Source: Chryseobacterium piscicola
GTDB lineage: Bacteria; Bacteroidota; Bacteroidia; Flavobacteriales; Weeksellaceae
Length of the DNA: 64,000 nucleotides
Direction of reading: 5' to 3'
Assembly (NCBI RefSeq): GCF_900156685.1
Contig: NZ_FTOJ01000012.1
Location: forward strand, 1-64,000
Of this stretch, positions 26,047 to 34,929 are shown piece after piece. Numbering within the stretch: position 1 is the stretch's first letter; the number at the start of each line of letters is the position of its first letter. The translations under genes and the position numbers were made by a program. The notes below the pieces were generated by a model. That model saw only the letters and a program-made list of their open reading frames with translations, had not been told where the DNA came from and made no database searches.

Positions 26047-26424
26047 TCATTCTAAAAATTCTCCTGAAACATAATACCAGCGGTTTTGAATCATTTTAAA
26101 TTTTGATAATTCGTGGTGAACTTGTTTTTGGCCGTCCTCATCGGTGTAGAATGCCTTAAACTCTACTTTGCTGAGGGAGGGTTTGTTTACAATTTCCAAA
26201 TTTGTCCATTCATTTATTTCTCCCCACTGCTGCAAATCTTTTGTATTGTGAAATTGTCTTTTGCTTGGCGATGTGGTTTCCATTAAATATTTTCCGTTCG
26301 AAATGGCAAATGCCGAAAATCTAGAACGCATCAAAGCCTCTGCAGTGGGAGCGTGTTTTTCTCCTTTGTGAAAAGGTTTGCAGCATTCTTCATAAGTTTT
26401 TCCGGAGCAACAAGGGCAGTTCAT
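26047..26424 (-). CDS. YchJ-family SEC-C motif protein
   Basis: 125 residues from the chosen start (MNCPCCSGKTYEECC). The N-terminal SEC-C zinc motif C-x-C...CC is at 3-15, followed by the NTF2-like YchJ domain with PTAEALMRSRFSAFAI at ~26-41 and FKAFY near 92. Function unknown. The open frame continues 21 codons upstream to 26487, but the upstream part lacks homology and the ATG at 26424 gives the conserved family N-terminus. Confidence 0.88.
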   Translation of the reverse strand: MNCPCCSGKTYEECCKPFHKGEKHAPTAEALMRSRFSAFAISNGKYLMETTSPSKRQFHNTKDLQQWGEINEWTNLEIVNKPSLSKVEFKAFYTDEDGQKQVHHELSKFKMIQNRWYYVSGEFLE

Positions 26425-26519
26425 TTCTTTTGATTTTTTTGAAATACAAATGTACACGATTATTTTTTCACGAATTACAAAAGGCATGATTCAATAGTGA
26501 CGGGCTTTATTCTGTTTAC

Positions 26520-26705
26520 AATTTAAATTAATTCCATTGGCTTTAGTCAAAATTTATTTCACACTGATTTTGCAATGAAGCAGATTTAAATTTGTGTCAG
26601 TAGCGAAATGATTTGTGCCATTTGTGTTTGAAAAATTTCCCACAGATTGCACAGATTCTAATTGAAATATCTGCTCGGTCAGCAAAATCTGCATAAAACC
26701 AATTC
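26520..26705. repeat. Remnant of a flavobacterial intergenic repeat
   Basis: Blocks such as TTTGTGCCATTTGTGTTTG and CCCACAGATTGCACAGATT recall a dispersed intergenic sequence of Flavobacteriaceae in which CACAAAT and CACAGATT motifs alternate. Only one copy is seen here; assignment rests on recollection of the family. Confidence 0.35.
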
Positions 26706-26722
26706 GAGCCAGTTGTATTAAT

Positions 26723-26752
26723 AAAAAAAGCATCCAAACGAATGAATGCTTT
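26723..26752 (-). terminator. Terminator of the M3 peptidase gene
   Basis: AAGCAT (26728-26733) and ATGCTT (26746-26751) stem with a T-rich run on the minus strand, 10 bp past the stop codon. Confidence 0.65.
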
Positions 26753-26761
26753 CTTAAAAAT

Positions 26762-28903
26762 TTATTTAATAAATCCTCTGTTTCTCAACAACGGTTTGAT
26801 ATCTGGATCGTGTCCTGTGAAATCTCTGAACGCCTGATTGAGATCAACAGAATTTCCTACAGAAAGAATATATTTTCTGAAACGGTCACCGTTTTCTCTT
26901 GTTAATCCTCCATTTTTTTCAATCCATTCCCATGCATCACTGTCTAAAGTTTCAGACCATAAATAAGCGTAATATCCTGCCGAATAACCGCCACCCCAAA
27001 TGTGTGCAAAGTAAGGAGTATGGTATCTTGGCGGAACGGTTGATAAAGTAAATCCGTGGTTATTTAAAGACTGTTTTTCGAAATCTAAAACAGGAAGCAA
27101 TTGATTTTCGCTTGTTACAGAATGCCAATCCATATCCACAGCAGCTGCAGAAACCAATTCAGTCGTCATATAACCCTGATTGAAAGTGGCTGCTTTTTTA
27201 ATTTTATCAACCAACGCTTGCGGAATTGGCTTTTTCGTTTCATAATGAAGAGCATAATTTTTTAAAACTACAGGATCTAAAGCCCAATGTTCGTTAATCT
27301 GCGAAGGAAATTCCACAAAATCTCTCGGAACATTGGTTCCTGAAAGAGATGGGTATTTCTGATTGGCAAATATTCCGTGGATAGAATGACCAAACTCATG
27401 GAAAATAGTGGTTACATCATCATAGCTGATTAATGAGGGTTTTCCTGGCGCAGGTTTTTGGTAATTGTAGCAATTCACAATCACGGGTTTTGTTCCCAAT
27501 AAATAAGATTGCTCAACAAAATTACTCATCCATGCACCTCCATTTTTAGAATCTCTGGTGTAAAAATCAAGATAATAAATGGCTAAAGATTTTCCGTCAT
27601 GGTCAAAGACTTCATATGTCACAACATCAGGATGATACACCGGAAGGTCGGTTCTTTTTTTAAATGTCAATCCGTAGAATTTTTCGGCGGCAAAGAAAAC
27701 GCCTTTTTCCAAAACGGTTGTAATTTCAAAATATGGCTTAATTTCGTTTTCATCTAAATCGAATTTTGCTTTTCTCACTTGTTCAGCATAGAAATTCCAG
27801 TCCCAAGGTTCTAGTTTGAAACCACCTTTTTGCTGATCTATTAAATCTTGAATATCTTTTGCTTCACGTTTTGCGGTTTCTACAGCGGGAGTTGCCAATT
27901 GATTCATCAATTTTACAGCTGCATCAGGAGTTTTTGCCATTTGATCCTGTAGTTTCCATTCTGCAAAGCTTTTTTTGCCTAAAATTTGGGCTTTTTTGAG
28001 TCTTAGTTTTGCCAACTTTTCGATGGTTTCTCTCGTATCGCTGTTTCCACCTTTTTCTGCTCTCATCCACGAAGCTTTGAAAACTTTTTCACGGGTAGCG
28101 CGGTTGGTTAGGTTTTGTAAAACAGGTTGTTGCGTCGTGTTTTGAAGGGCTAAAAGATATTTTCCGTCTTTCCCTGCAGTTTTTGCATCAGCGGCGGCGG
28201 CGGCAATTTCGTCCGCCGAAAGTCCGTCTAATTCTTTTACATTATCTATGATAATTCCTCCTTCTTTTCTCGCTTCCAATAATTTATTTGAATATTGGGT
28301 TGAAAGAGAAGCCATTTCTTGATTCACTTGTTTCAATTTCTCTTTATCAGCCGCAGAAAGATTGGCTCCTGCGATTTCAAAGTTTTGTTTGTAAAACTGT
28401 AAAAGTTTTGTGCTTTCAGGGTCTAAGTCTTTATCCGAAATAGATTTTATTCTTTTGTACAAATTTTCATTTAGGTACATTTTATCAGAATGTGCTGCGA
28501 AAATCGGGGCAAATTCTTCGTCTAAAGCCTGTAGAGTGGGGTTTGTATTCGCACTCGTTAAATTAGAAAAAACAGTTACGGCTCTTTTTAAAACTTCGCC
28601 ACTTTTTTCTAAAGCCACGATGGTATTTTCAAAAGTTGCAGTTTCAGAATTGTTGGCAATTTTCAGAATTTCGGCGTCGTGTTGTTTTAAACCAAATTCA
28701 AAAGCGGGTTTGAAATGTTCGTTTTTAATTTTATCAAATTCCGGAGCTTCATATTGAAGTTTGCTTTTCTTCATCAATGGGTTGGAAGAAAGTGCAGCGT
28801 CAGGAACTATAGTTTCCTGTTTTACGTCGTTTGTTTTCATTGTGGTACAAGAATAATTGAATGCCAGGGCAGAAATTAATAATGCTGATGAAATGTTTTT
28901 CAT
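26762..28903 (-). CDS. M3-family peptidyl-dipeptidase (Dcp-like) lipoprotein
   Basis: 713 residues. N-terminal lipoprotein signal with a lipobox ending NYSC (Cys ~19), so the enzyme is anchored in the periplasm or outer membrane. The M3 zinc-metallopeptidase domain has HEFGH at 502-506 and downstream motifs TVPPRYHTPYFAHIWGGGYSAGYYAYLW. Dcp removes dipeptides from the C-termini of oligopeptides; oligopeptidase A activity is an alternative. Monocistronic and divergent from the GIN-domain lipoprotein. Confidence 0.93.
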   Translation of the reverse strand: MKNISSALLISALAFNYSCTTMKTNDVKQETIVPDAALSSNPLMKKSKLQYEAPEFDKIKNEHFKPAFEFGLKQHDAEILKIANNSETATFENTIVALEKSGEVLKRAVTVFSNLTSANTNPTLQALDEEFAPIFAAHSDKMYLNENLYKRIKSISDKDLDPESTKLLQFYKQNFEIAGANLSAADKEKLKQVNQEMASLSTQYSNKLLEARKEGGIIIDNVKELDGLSADEIAAAAADAKTAGKDGKYLLALQNTTQQPVLQNLTNRATREKVFKASWMRAEKGGNSDTRETIEKLAKLRLKKAQILGKKSFAEWKLQDQMAKTPDAAVKLMNQLATPAVETAKREAKDIQDLIDQQKGGFKLEPWDWNFYAEQVRKAKFDLDENEIKPYFEITTVLEKGVFFAAEKFYGLTFKKRTDLPVYHPDVVTYEVFDHDGKSLAIYYLDFYTRDSKNGGAWMSNFVEQSYLLGTKPVIVNCYNYQKPAPGKPSLISYDDVTTIFHEFGHSIHGIFANQKYPSLSGTNVPRDFVEFPSQINEHWALDPVVLKNYALHYETKKPIPQALVDKIKKAATFNQGYMTTELVSAAAVDMDWHSVTSENQLLPVLDFEKQSLNNHGFTLSTVPPRYHTPYFAHIWGGGYSAGYYAYLWSETLDSDAWEWIEKNGGLTRENGDRFRKYILSVGNSVDLNQAFRDFTGHDPDIKPLLRNRGFIK

Positions 28904-29243
28904 ATATAGAATTTATTTTTTTTATTGTTTTTCCCGCATTGTTGGGACAGATAATGTTACCACTTGTCTTCATCGATTGTTGAATTTTAAATAGTGTGAC
29001 AAGGTGATTGTAGGGATAGATATTTATTGCTTTAAAGATAATACAAACTATTTTTTGATTTTAAAATTCGATTTTCTTGCCAGTTGTAATAGATTTCATA
29101 ATTTAGTTGTTATTAAAATATAAAGATATTAAAAACTAAACTTGTAAACATCAAAACATGAAATCGCTATAATTTTTGAATCCAAACAAGGATGACGATG
29201 ACGTGAGTGGCTGTGTACAAAAAAAATACTAAAAAATTTATAT
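28904..29243. other. Divergent promoter spacer, nothing specific recognised
   Basis: 340 bp of AT-rich DNA between two divergent lipoprotein genes. AATTTTTG near 29170 resembles a -7 box for the + strand gene, but the leader would be ~70 nt and no -33 box fits. No gene or hairpin. Confidence 0.3.
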
Positions 29244-30053
29244 ATGAAATACCCATCAATTTTACTTTTATCCGGAATTATTACGATATCGTCTTGCCAA
29301 AAAAGTGAGAACAGAAACGGAGAGTCAACCTGGCTTCCGGATGTTACAAATAAAGATCACGGACCTCTGAAGCAGAAGGAGTTTAAAGGAGATTTTGATG
29401 AAATTGAAGTTTCTCAGGCGATAGAAGCTGATGTTATTAAGTCTGATGTGGAAAGAGTTGTGATTTCTGCACCTGCCAATATTATTGATGAGGTTTTAGT
29501 AGATAATAACGGTGGCGAACTTCATATTCATTATAAAACAGGTTTTCGGGTAATGAATACAAATAATGTGAAAGCGAAAATTTATACCAAAGATTTCTCT
29601 AGATTGGAGGCTAATTCTGCTGCAATTATCGTGGTAAGAGATAAGTTTACACAAGATAAGACAGATATAGAGATATCAAGTTCGGGACATATTTCAGGAA
29701 AAATGGAAGCAAATGATATGGGGATTGATGCAGGAAGCAGTGGATCTTTTAAAGGAAATATCTGGGCAGTTAATCTGGATATTGAAGCTTCTTCAGCTGG
29801 AGAAGTTACTATTTCAGGAAAAAGTAAAAATGCTGATTTAACTTCATCGTCGGGAAGCAGTATTTCGGCAAATGATGTTGTTGCAGAAAATGTAAAAGCT
29901 GAAGCATCTAGTGGTGCAAATATAGAAATAGGAGTTACTTCAAAATTTGAAGGCAGTGCATCTTCTGGTGGAAGTATTAAAGGAATTAAAAAAGGAAATG
30001 TGACGACTGTAAACAAAGAAGAAAGCAGTGGTGGAAGTGTAAATTTACAGTAA
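29244..30053 (+). CDS. GIN-domain (DUF2807) putative auto-transporter adhesin head lipoprotein
   Basis: 269 residues. Lipoprotein signal with lipobox ISSC (Cys 18). The rest is a right-handed beta-helix-like GIN/DUF2807 domain: FDEIEVSQAIEADV at ~53-66 opens it, followed by repeated SSSG/SSGAN strands rich in Ser and Gly to the end (SSGGSVNLQ). The family is abundant in Bacteroidota, surface or periplasmic, with no enzymatic role known. The stop codon is directly followed by the convergent kefC-like gene, with one base between them. Confidence 0.85.
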   Translation: MKYPSILLLSGIITISSCQKSENRNGESTWLPDVTNKDHGPLKQKEFKGDFDEIEVSQAIEADVIKSDVERVVISAPANIIDEVLVDNNGGELHIHYKTGFRVMNTNNVKAKIYTKDFSRLEANSAAIIVVRDKFTQDKTDIEISSSGHISGKMEANDMGIDAGSSGSFKGNIWAVNLDIEASSAGEVTISGKSKNADLTSSSGSSISANDVVAENVKAEASSGANIEIGVTSKFEGSASSGGSIKGIKKGNVTTVNKEESSGGSVNLQ

Positions 30054-30054
30054 A

Positions 30055-31932
30055 CTATACTGCATTTTCTTCTTCTTCATCTGTTGAAGAGGTCTCCCAA
30101 TCTTTATTTTCAAAGTTTAAATTATCGTAAGCCAATAAATCCTCCTCCCGCTGGAGGATTTCTTTTGTAGTGAAAAGACGAATGTCTTCATCATCCTTTG
30201 ATTTCGCTAATTTACGTATGGACGCTTTGTCTATGGCCATAAACCTTTGCCCGAGACGACGGGCTGCGTATTTTCGCATTCCGGTTTCTTGAAGAACGTC
30301 TACGGCCATATCTACAGCAGTTCCTAAAGTTTCACGGTAAATATTGTCGATTCCGTTGTCAAGATAAGCATAAGCATCAATTCTGTTTTTTGCACGAACA
30401 AATATTTTCACATCTGGATATTGTTCACGAACCAAATCCGCAACAAATCTATTATCATCTGGATCATCAAGACAGAGTACTAAAACCTCAGCATCTTCAA
30501 TTCCCGCAGCTCTTAGTATGGGAAGTCTTTTAGCATCACCATAGTATACTTTAAAACCATAGCTTCTCAATAGTTTCACACGGTCAGAATCTCTGTCGAG
30601 AACAGTTGCTGAGATTTTATTAGCTTTCAGAAGTCGTCCCACGGTACTTCCGAAATGCCCGAAACCTACAATGATTATTTTTTTCTGGGAAATATCAATG
30701 TCTAATATATTGAAATCTGATTTGGTCTCTGGAATTTCCTTGATGAATTTTGGAGTGATTATTTTATCATTAATAATTAAAAGAATCGGAGTGATACACA
30801 TTGTAATCGCTGTCACGGCAATCATTTGAGCATTCATTTCTGCACTGAAGAGATATAGATCGGAAGCGTAATTGATTAAAACAAAAGCAAATTCTCCGAC
30901 CTGAGAAAGTGCAAAGGCATAAAAGAAACTTTGAGGAGTATCAATTTTAAAGAATTTTCCGATAGCAAAAAGAACAAAAAATTTAACGGCTAAAACTATA
31001 AAAACGGTACTGAAAATAAAAACAGGATCAGCAGCAATAACGTTGAAATTCATAGTAGAGCCCACGCTTACGAAAAATACGGCAAGTAAAAGTCCTTTAA
31101 AAGGATCAATGTGTGCTTCCAATTCATGACGGAATTCACTGTTTGCCAACATTACGCCAGCCAAAAACGCTCCTAATGCAGGAGACAAGCCAATGGCAAC
31201 CATTAATTCTGAAACTCCAATAACGAGAAATAGCGAAGTTGCAGTGAGTAATTCGTTCATTCCTGCTTTTGAAACATAACGCAAGAAGGGTACGAAAACA
31301 TATCTTCCTAATAAAATTAATGCTACAACACCAAAAATTACGGTTCCCGCCTGCAGCCAATCGGGAAGTTTTTGAATTAAAATCTGAACTTCATTATCAC
31401 TGTGTTTTACTTTTGAATGAGCCAGAACAGGCAAAATGGCCAAAATCGGAATAACGGCAATATCCTGAAATAAAAGCGTAGAAAATGATGCTTCTCCGGC
31501 TAAGGTTTTCAGGTTGTTTTTTTCTTGTAAAGTCTGTAAAACGATTGCAGTTGAGGATAGTGCAAAACACATGGCTACAGCAATGGCTTTGTTCGTATTC
31601 CAGCCAGCTAAAGTGAAGAGGATAAATAAAATTAATACAGTAAGAACCATCTGCGTTAATCCTAGTCCGACGATTTTCTTCCGCATTTCCCAAAATTTTC
31701 GGGGTTCTAATTCTAATCCAACCAAAAAAAGCAGCATGATCACTCCGAATTCACTGGCGTGCATAATGTCGTTAACATCGTTTCCTGTAAGTTTTAAGAC
31801 GTAAGGGCCAATGATGATACCCCCTAAAATATAGCCAATCACTGAGCTTAATCCCAATTTTCTTGCGAGCGGAACCATAATAATGGCAACGCCCAAAAAA
31901 ATCAGGGTGTTCATGGCTAAAGTTGATTCCAT
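30055..31932 (-). CDS. CPA2-family K+/H+ antiporter with TrkA-N domain (KefB/KefC-like)
   Basis: 625 residues. Residues ~1-390 hold 12-13 membrane helices of a monovalent cation:proton antiporter-2. Around 418-540 is a Rossmann-type TrkA-N (RCK) domain with VGFGHFGSTVG and LDRDSDRVKLLRSYG...YGDAKR. The last ~80 residues are charged and probably cytosolic. KefB and KefC are ligand-gated potassium efflux systems protecting against electrophiles. The gene directly follows a KefF/KefG-like flavoprotein gene (1 bp gap), exactly the E. coli kefFC/kefGB arrangement, so the pair is one functional unit. Confidence 0.9.
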   Translation of the reverse strand: MESTLAMNTLIFLGVAIIMVPLARKLGLSSVIGYILGGIIIGPYVLKLTGNDVNDIMHASEFGVIMLLFLVGLELEPRKFWEMRKKIVGLGLTQMVLTVLILFILFTLAGWNTNKAIAVAMCFALSSTAIVLQTLQEKNNLKTLAGEASFSTLLFQDIAVIPILAILPVLAHSKVKHSDNEVQILIQKLPDWLQAGTVIFGVVALILLGRYVFVPFLRYVSKAGMNELLTATSLFLVIGVSELMVAIGLSPALGAFLAGVMLANSEFRHELEAHIDPFKGLLLAVFFVSVGSTMNFNVIAADPVFIFSTVFIVLAVKFFVLFAIGKFFKIDTPQSFFYAFALSQVGEFAFVLINYASDLYLFSAEMNAQMIAVTAITMCITPILLIINDKIITPKFIKEIPETKSDFNILDIDISQKKIIIVGFGHFGSTVGRLLKANKISATVLDRDSDRVKLLRSYGFKVYYGDAKRLPILRAAGIEDAEVLVLCLDDPDDNRFVADLVREQYPDVKIFVRAKNRIDAYAYLDNGIDNIYRETLGTAVDMAVDVLQETGMRKYAARRLGQRFMAIDKASIRKLAKSKDDEDIRLFTTKEILQREEDLLAYDNLNFENKDWETSSTDEEEENAV

Positions 31933-31933
31933 A

Positions 31934-32455
31934 TTATTGATTTAGGATTTCTACAAATTTCTTTTTTTGAAGAATAATTTCTTTTTTTGACAGTTTATTA
32001 GCTTCGTAAACAATTGTGATGTCTTTGATATTTGCTCCGAAAACATTCAGAGAAACAATCAATCCGCTAATGATTTCTTCGATGGTGTATTTATAAGAGC
32101 CGTCTTTGGTGAAAGATCGTTCTTTTCCTCCGGTTGTTACAACGATGTAAACTTCTTTGTTTTTGAGGGGGTTATTTTCGCCTTCTTTTACCCAATTTCG
32201 GTCGAAAACTTCATCAATCCACAATTTTAGTAAAGGCGGAATTCCAAACCAGATAATCGGAAACTGAAATATAAAACGGTCATATTGCTGCAATCTTTTC
32301 CTTTCTCTGAAAGCGGCAATATGAAAATCAGGATATTCTTCGTACAAATCACGAAGTGTAAAATGCTGATGACGAACGTAGAAATTAATCAGTTCTACAT
32401 TAGAGGTAGAATGTTCCAGATAAGGATGGGCAAAAACCACCAGTGTTTTCTTCAT
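31934..32455 (-). CDS. KefF/KefG-like NAD(P)H-dependent oxidoreductase
   Basis: 173 residues with a flavodoxin-like fold. Typical motifs are VVFAHPYLEHSTSN near the N-terminus (phosphate-binding loop), FQFPIIWFGIPPLLKLWIDEVF in the middle, and TTGG around 108-111. KefF and KefG are quinone oxidoreductases that must bind their antiporter for full activity. The antiporter gene follows after one base, supporting an ancillary role. The start at 32455 matches the family. Confidence 0.9.
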   Translation of the reverse strand: MKKTLVVFAHPYLEHSTSNVELINFYVRHQHFTLRDLYEEYPDFHIAAFRERKRLQQYDRFIFQFPIIWFGIPPLLKLWIDEVFDRNWVKEGENNPLKNKEVYIVVTTGGKERSFTKDGSYKYTIEEIISGLIVSLNVFGANIKDITIVYEANKLSKKEIILQKKKFVEILNQ

Positions 32456-32595
32456 AAACCCGTTTTCAGTAAATATAATGAAAATTTGCTGAAATATTTT
32501 TGGCTGTGGGAGGTTTTAATGAAATTTTAATGGAAGAGTTTTTTTAAAACACTATTTTTTTTGTGGTAAATACAACCATATTGCCTCTCTAATCT

Positions 32596-33028
32596 TTATT
32601 TGGGAATACCTAGTTGTAATTTTTCTTTTTTCATGGTGAGAGCTTCGCTCATGGGATTTAAATCAAAAAATAAATTACCCATTTTGCTATCATAAACTTC
32701 TCCATCAATAACAAATAATTCAAGATAAGAAATATTAAACTTTTCCTTCAGAATTGCCAACATTTAAGCACCATTAATAATCTGTGATGAGTAATTTGAA
32801 TTTACCTGAATTGTTTTGATCTTCTTGTCTTGAGTTACAGAAGTAATATTGTATAAATCAATCAAAAATTCTTGAAATCACTAGCTTGCTTATTAAATAT
32901 TACTTTATAACCAGCTTCCTCAAGTTTAGTAATTTTTTTAGGGTTAAAACTAGTTTTTTGTGTCTGACAGGAAACTATTGAAAATAGAGAAATGATAAGT
33001 AATGATTTTAAGAATATTTTAAAATTAC
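32596..33028 (-). pseudogene. Decayed lipoprotein gene (frameshift, stop and lost start)
   Basis: Reading the minus strand from ~33028, a lipoprotein signal (LKSLLIISLFSIVSC) and ~35 further residues (TQKTSFNPKKITKLEEAGYK...) run to a TGA at 32862-32864. Shifting frame near 32870 restores coding sense (LIDLYNITSVTQDKKIKTIQ), which meets an in-frame TAA at 32764-32766; the same frame then continues as MLAILKEKFNISYLELFVIDG and ends at a stop at 32596. No ATG, GTG or TTG precedes the signal sequence in frame. Three lesions in 430 bp indicate a pseudogene; sequencing error could account for one but hardly all. The family is not recognised. Confidence 0.6.
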
Positions 33029-33825
33029 CACCCTCCCGAAGCACCACCGCCTCCGAAACTTCCGCCACCGCCGAAGCCTCCAAAACCGCCACCGCCTGAA
33101 CTTCCACCACCGAAACCACCGCCGCCAAAACTGCCAGGGAAAGGGAATGGGAAAAAGCCTCCGGGATAGTTTCTTCTGCCCCGTCTTGTGATAATAACAT
33201 CGTCGTCATCGTCATTCCCGCCACCACCACGGTTTTTGAAAATAATGATGAGAATTACGATAATTATAAATGCAATTAGAATTAGTTTTCCAAAATCAAC
33301 GTCTTTTTCTTTCTTTTCAATGGGTTTAAATTTACCCTGAACTGCTTCCATAATGGCTGCCGTTCCGCGGTTGATGCCTTCGTACCAATTTCCTTCACGG
33401 AAATGTGGCGTTACGATGTAATCAATAATTTGTTTTGAAACGGATGCTGGAAGATACTGTTCCACAGATCTTCCCTGCTGAATAGCCAATTTTCTATCTT
33501 CAGTAGCAATAAGAAATACAACGCCGTTATCGACTCCTTTTTGCCCGATTCCCCATTTTTCTCCAATCATCGTAGCGACAAAATTAATGTCTTCGCCTTT
33601 TGTTGAAGGAATAATGATCACTTCAATTTCTGTAGAGGTAGAGTCAGAAAATGCAATCAGTTTTTTGTTTAACTCGTCAGTTTCTTTTTTAGACAAAAGA
33701 TTTACTTCATCATAAACGGGATAAAGTAGTTTTGGCTTTTCCGGAATACTGTATTGTGCCGATACGAAAACGTAAAAGCATAGTAAGATGAATGAAAATA
33801 CTGATTTATGAAAATGTAATTTCAT
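33025..33825 (-). CDS. TPM-domain membrane protein with Gly-rich tail (YgcG-like)
   Basis: 266 residues: signal peptide (MKLHFHKSVFSFILLCFYVFVSAQ), a periplasmic TPM domain (~30-165: YDEVNLLSKKETDELNKKL, GIGQKGVDNGVVFLIATEDRK), a single transmembrane helix at ~178-195, then a basic stretch with a DDDDD run and a tail that is almost wholly Gly/Ser/Phe. This is the standard YgcG architecture. Plant and bacterial TPM proteins act near membrane protein repair or assembly. Its start overlaps the preceding TPM gene by 20 bp. Confidence 0.88.
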   Translation of the reverse strand: MKLHFHKSVFSFILLCFYVFVSAQYSIPEKPKLLYPVYDEVNLLSKKETDELNKKLIAFSDSTSTEIEVIIIPSTKGEDINFVATMIGEKWGIGQKGVDNGVVFLIATEDRKLAIQQGRSVEQYLPASVSKQIIDYIVTPHFREGNWYEGINRGTAAIMEAVQGKFKPIEKKEKDVDFGKLILIAFIIIVILIIIFKNRGGGGNDDDDDVIITRRGRRNYPGGFFPFPFPGSFGGGGFGGGSSGGGGFGGFGGGGSFGGGGASGGW

Positions 33826-34234
33826 TGGAAATTTCGTTGGTATTTTCTCCCGTTACCGGAAAATGTTTTTTGAGTTCTAAGCCTGTTTTTAAAATAGCAT
33901 CACGAAGGGCTTCGAAAAATTTACCATTAGCAAATTTTATTGTAATCTCATCATGCAAAGCATCCCAATAGGATTGATTTACTCTTTCATGAATGCCCTT
34001 ATCACCAATGATGGTTAAATATTTTTGTTCAAAATTAACATGAAAAAGAACCGCATTGAGTTCTGCGGTCTTATTCATGCAAAGTTCTTTGAAAACATCG
34101 TAGGCTCTTTCAGCATTGTTGGTTTCTGTATTTGAGTCGATATGCACCCTGATCTCTCCCGTAGAATGATCTTCTGCGGATTGTATGGCATCTACAAGTA
34201 ATGCAATGTGTTGATCTGTAAGGAAGTTGCTCAC
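33806..34234 (-). CDS. Soluble TPM-domain protein
   Basis: 142 residues with a TPM domain and no signal peptide or membrane segment. STGEIRVHIDSNTETN (~24-39) and LTIIGDKGIHERV are the family hallmarks. It lies between lemA (10 bp upstream) and the YgcG-like gene (overlap 20 bp), so all three are almost certainly cotranscribed and probably work together at the membrane. Confidence 0.87.
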   Translation of the reverse strand: MSNFLTDQHIALLVDAIQSAEDHSTGEIRVHIDSNTETNNAERAYDVFKELCMNKTAELNAVLFHVNFEQKYLTIIGDKGIHERVNQSYWDALHDEITIKFANGKFFEALRDAILKTGLELKKHFPVTGENTNEISNEITFS

Positions 34235-34244
34235 GCTTTTTTAA

Positions 34245-34853
34245 TTATTCTGAAAATACATCCGGTGCTTTTTCTGCTCCTGCAGCTGCTTTGAAAGATG
34301 GTTTTTCTTTGAAGTTGGTAAAGTTGGCAATAATATTTCCGGGGAATTGCTTGATTGATGTGTTGTAATCTCTCACAGCATCGTTGTAGTAAACGGTTTC
34401 TGATCTTATGCTGTTTTCTATAGCAATATATTCGCTTTGGAAATTAATATATTGTTGGTCTGCTTTCAAATTAGGATAAGATTCTACAACCGCCATTAAT
34501 CTACTTAAAGCACCAGATAATTCTCCTTGTGCAGCCTGGAATTTTGCCAAATCCTGCTCTGTCATATTAGTAGGGTCAATGTTTATAGACGTTGCTTTAG
34601 ATCTAGCTTCAATTACTTTCGTTAAAGTTTCTTGTTCAAATTTAGAATAAGCTTTTACAGTTCTTTCAAGATTTGGGATTAAATTAGCTCTTTTTTGATA
34701 AACGGTTTCTACGTTAGACCATTTGTTGTCTACAATTGCTTCTTTGGCAACAAAATTATTGTACCCGTTTTTTCCCCAAAAGAAAATAATTGCAACAATT
34801 ACCAAAAGTGCAATTCCGATAGTTCCTGCGCTAAGGCAGCCTTTGTTTTTCAT
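34245..34853 (-). CDS. lemA: LemA-family protein
   Basis: 202 residues from the ATG at 34853. One N-terminal membrane helix (AGTIGIALLVIVAIIFFWG), then the helical LemA domain: VDNKWSNVETVYQKRANLIPNLERTVKAY and YPNLKADQQYINFQSEY. Family function is poorly known; genetically linked to TPM/YgcG proteins in many phyla, as here. The frame also extends to a TTG at 34889, but a minus-strand TATATTTG box (complement of 34887-34894) overlaps that codon, so I use the internal ATG. Confidence 0.92.
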   Translation of the reverse strand: MKNKGCLSAGTIGIALLVIVAIIFFWGKNGYNNFVAKEAIVDNKWSNVETVYQKRANLIPNLERTVKAYSKFEQETLTKVIEARSKATSINIDPTNMTEQDLAKFQAAQGELSGALSRLMAVVESYPNLKADQQYINFQSEYIAIENSIRSETVYYNDAVRDYNTSIKQFPGNIIANFTNFKEKPSFKAAAGAEKAPDVFSE

Positions 34854-34886
34854 AGTCTGTATGTTTTTTTTAATTTTTGCGTTTTC

Positions 34887-34914
34887 CAAATATACAAATT
34901 ATGTGCTATTTTTG
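34887..34914. promoter_or_regulatory. Divergent promoter region for lemA and folA
   Basis: Two -7 boxes face outward: TATATTTG on the minus strand (complement of 34887-34894) for the lemA operon and TATTTTTG on the plus strand (34907-34914) for folA, 16 bp before its ATG. The -33 boxes are not obvious for either. Confidence 0.4.
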
Positions 34915-34929
34915 TAAAAAATATTAAAA

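Noticed and set aside
29582..30016. 144-codon minus-strand frame opposite the GIN-domain gene
   Set aside because: Mirror image of Ser/Gly repeats in a well supported gene.
32862..33230. 122-codon minus-strand frame rich in Val/Ala/Glu
   Set aside because: The first half is a shifted reading of the Gly-rich tail of the TPM gene; only the last ~50 codons carry protein sense, and these belong to the pseudogene.
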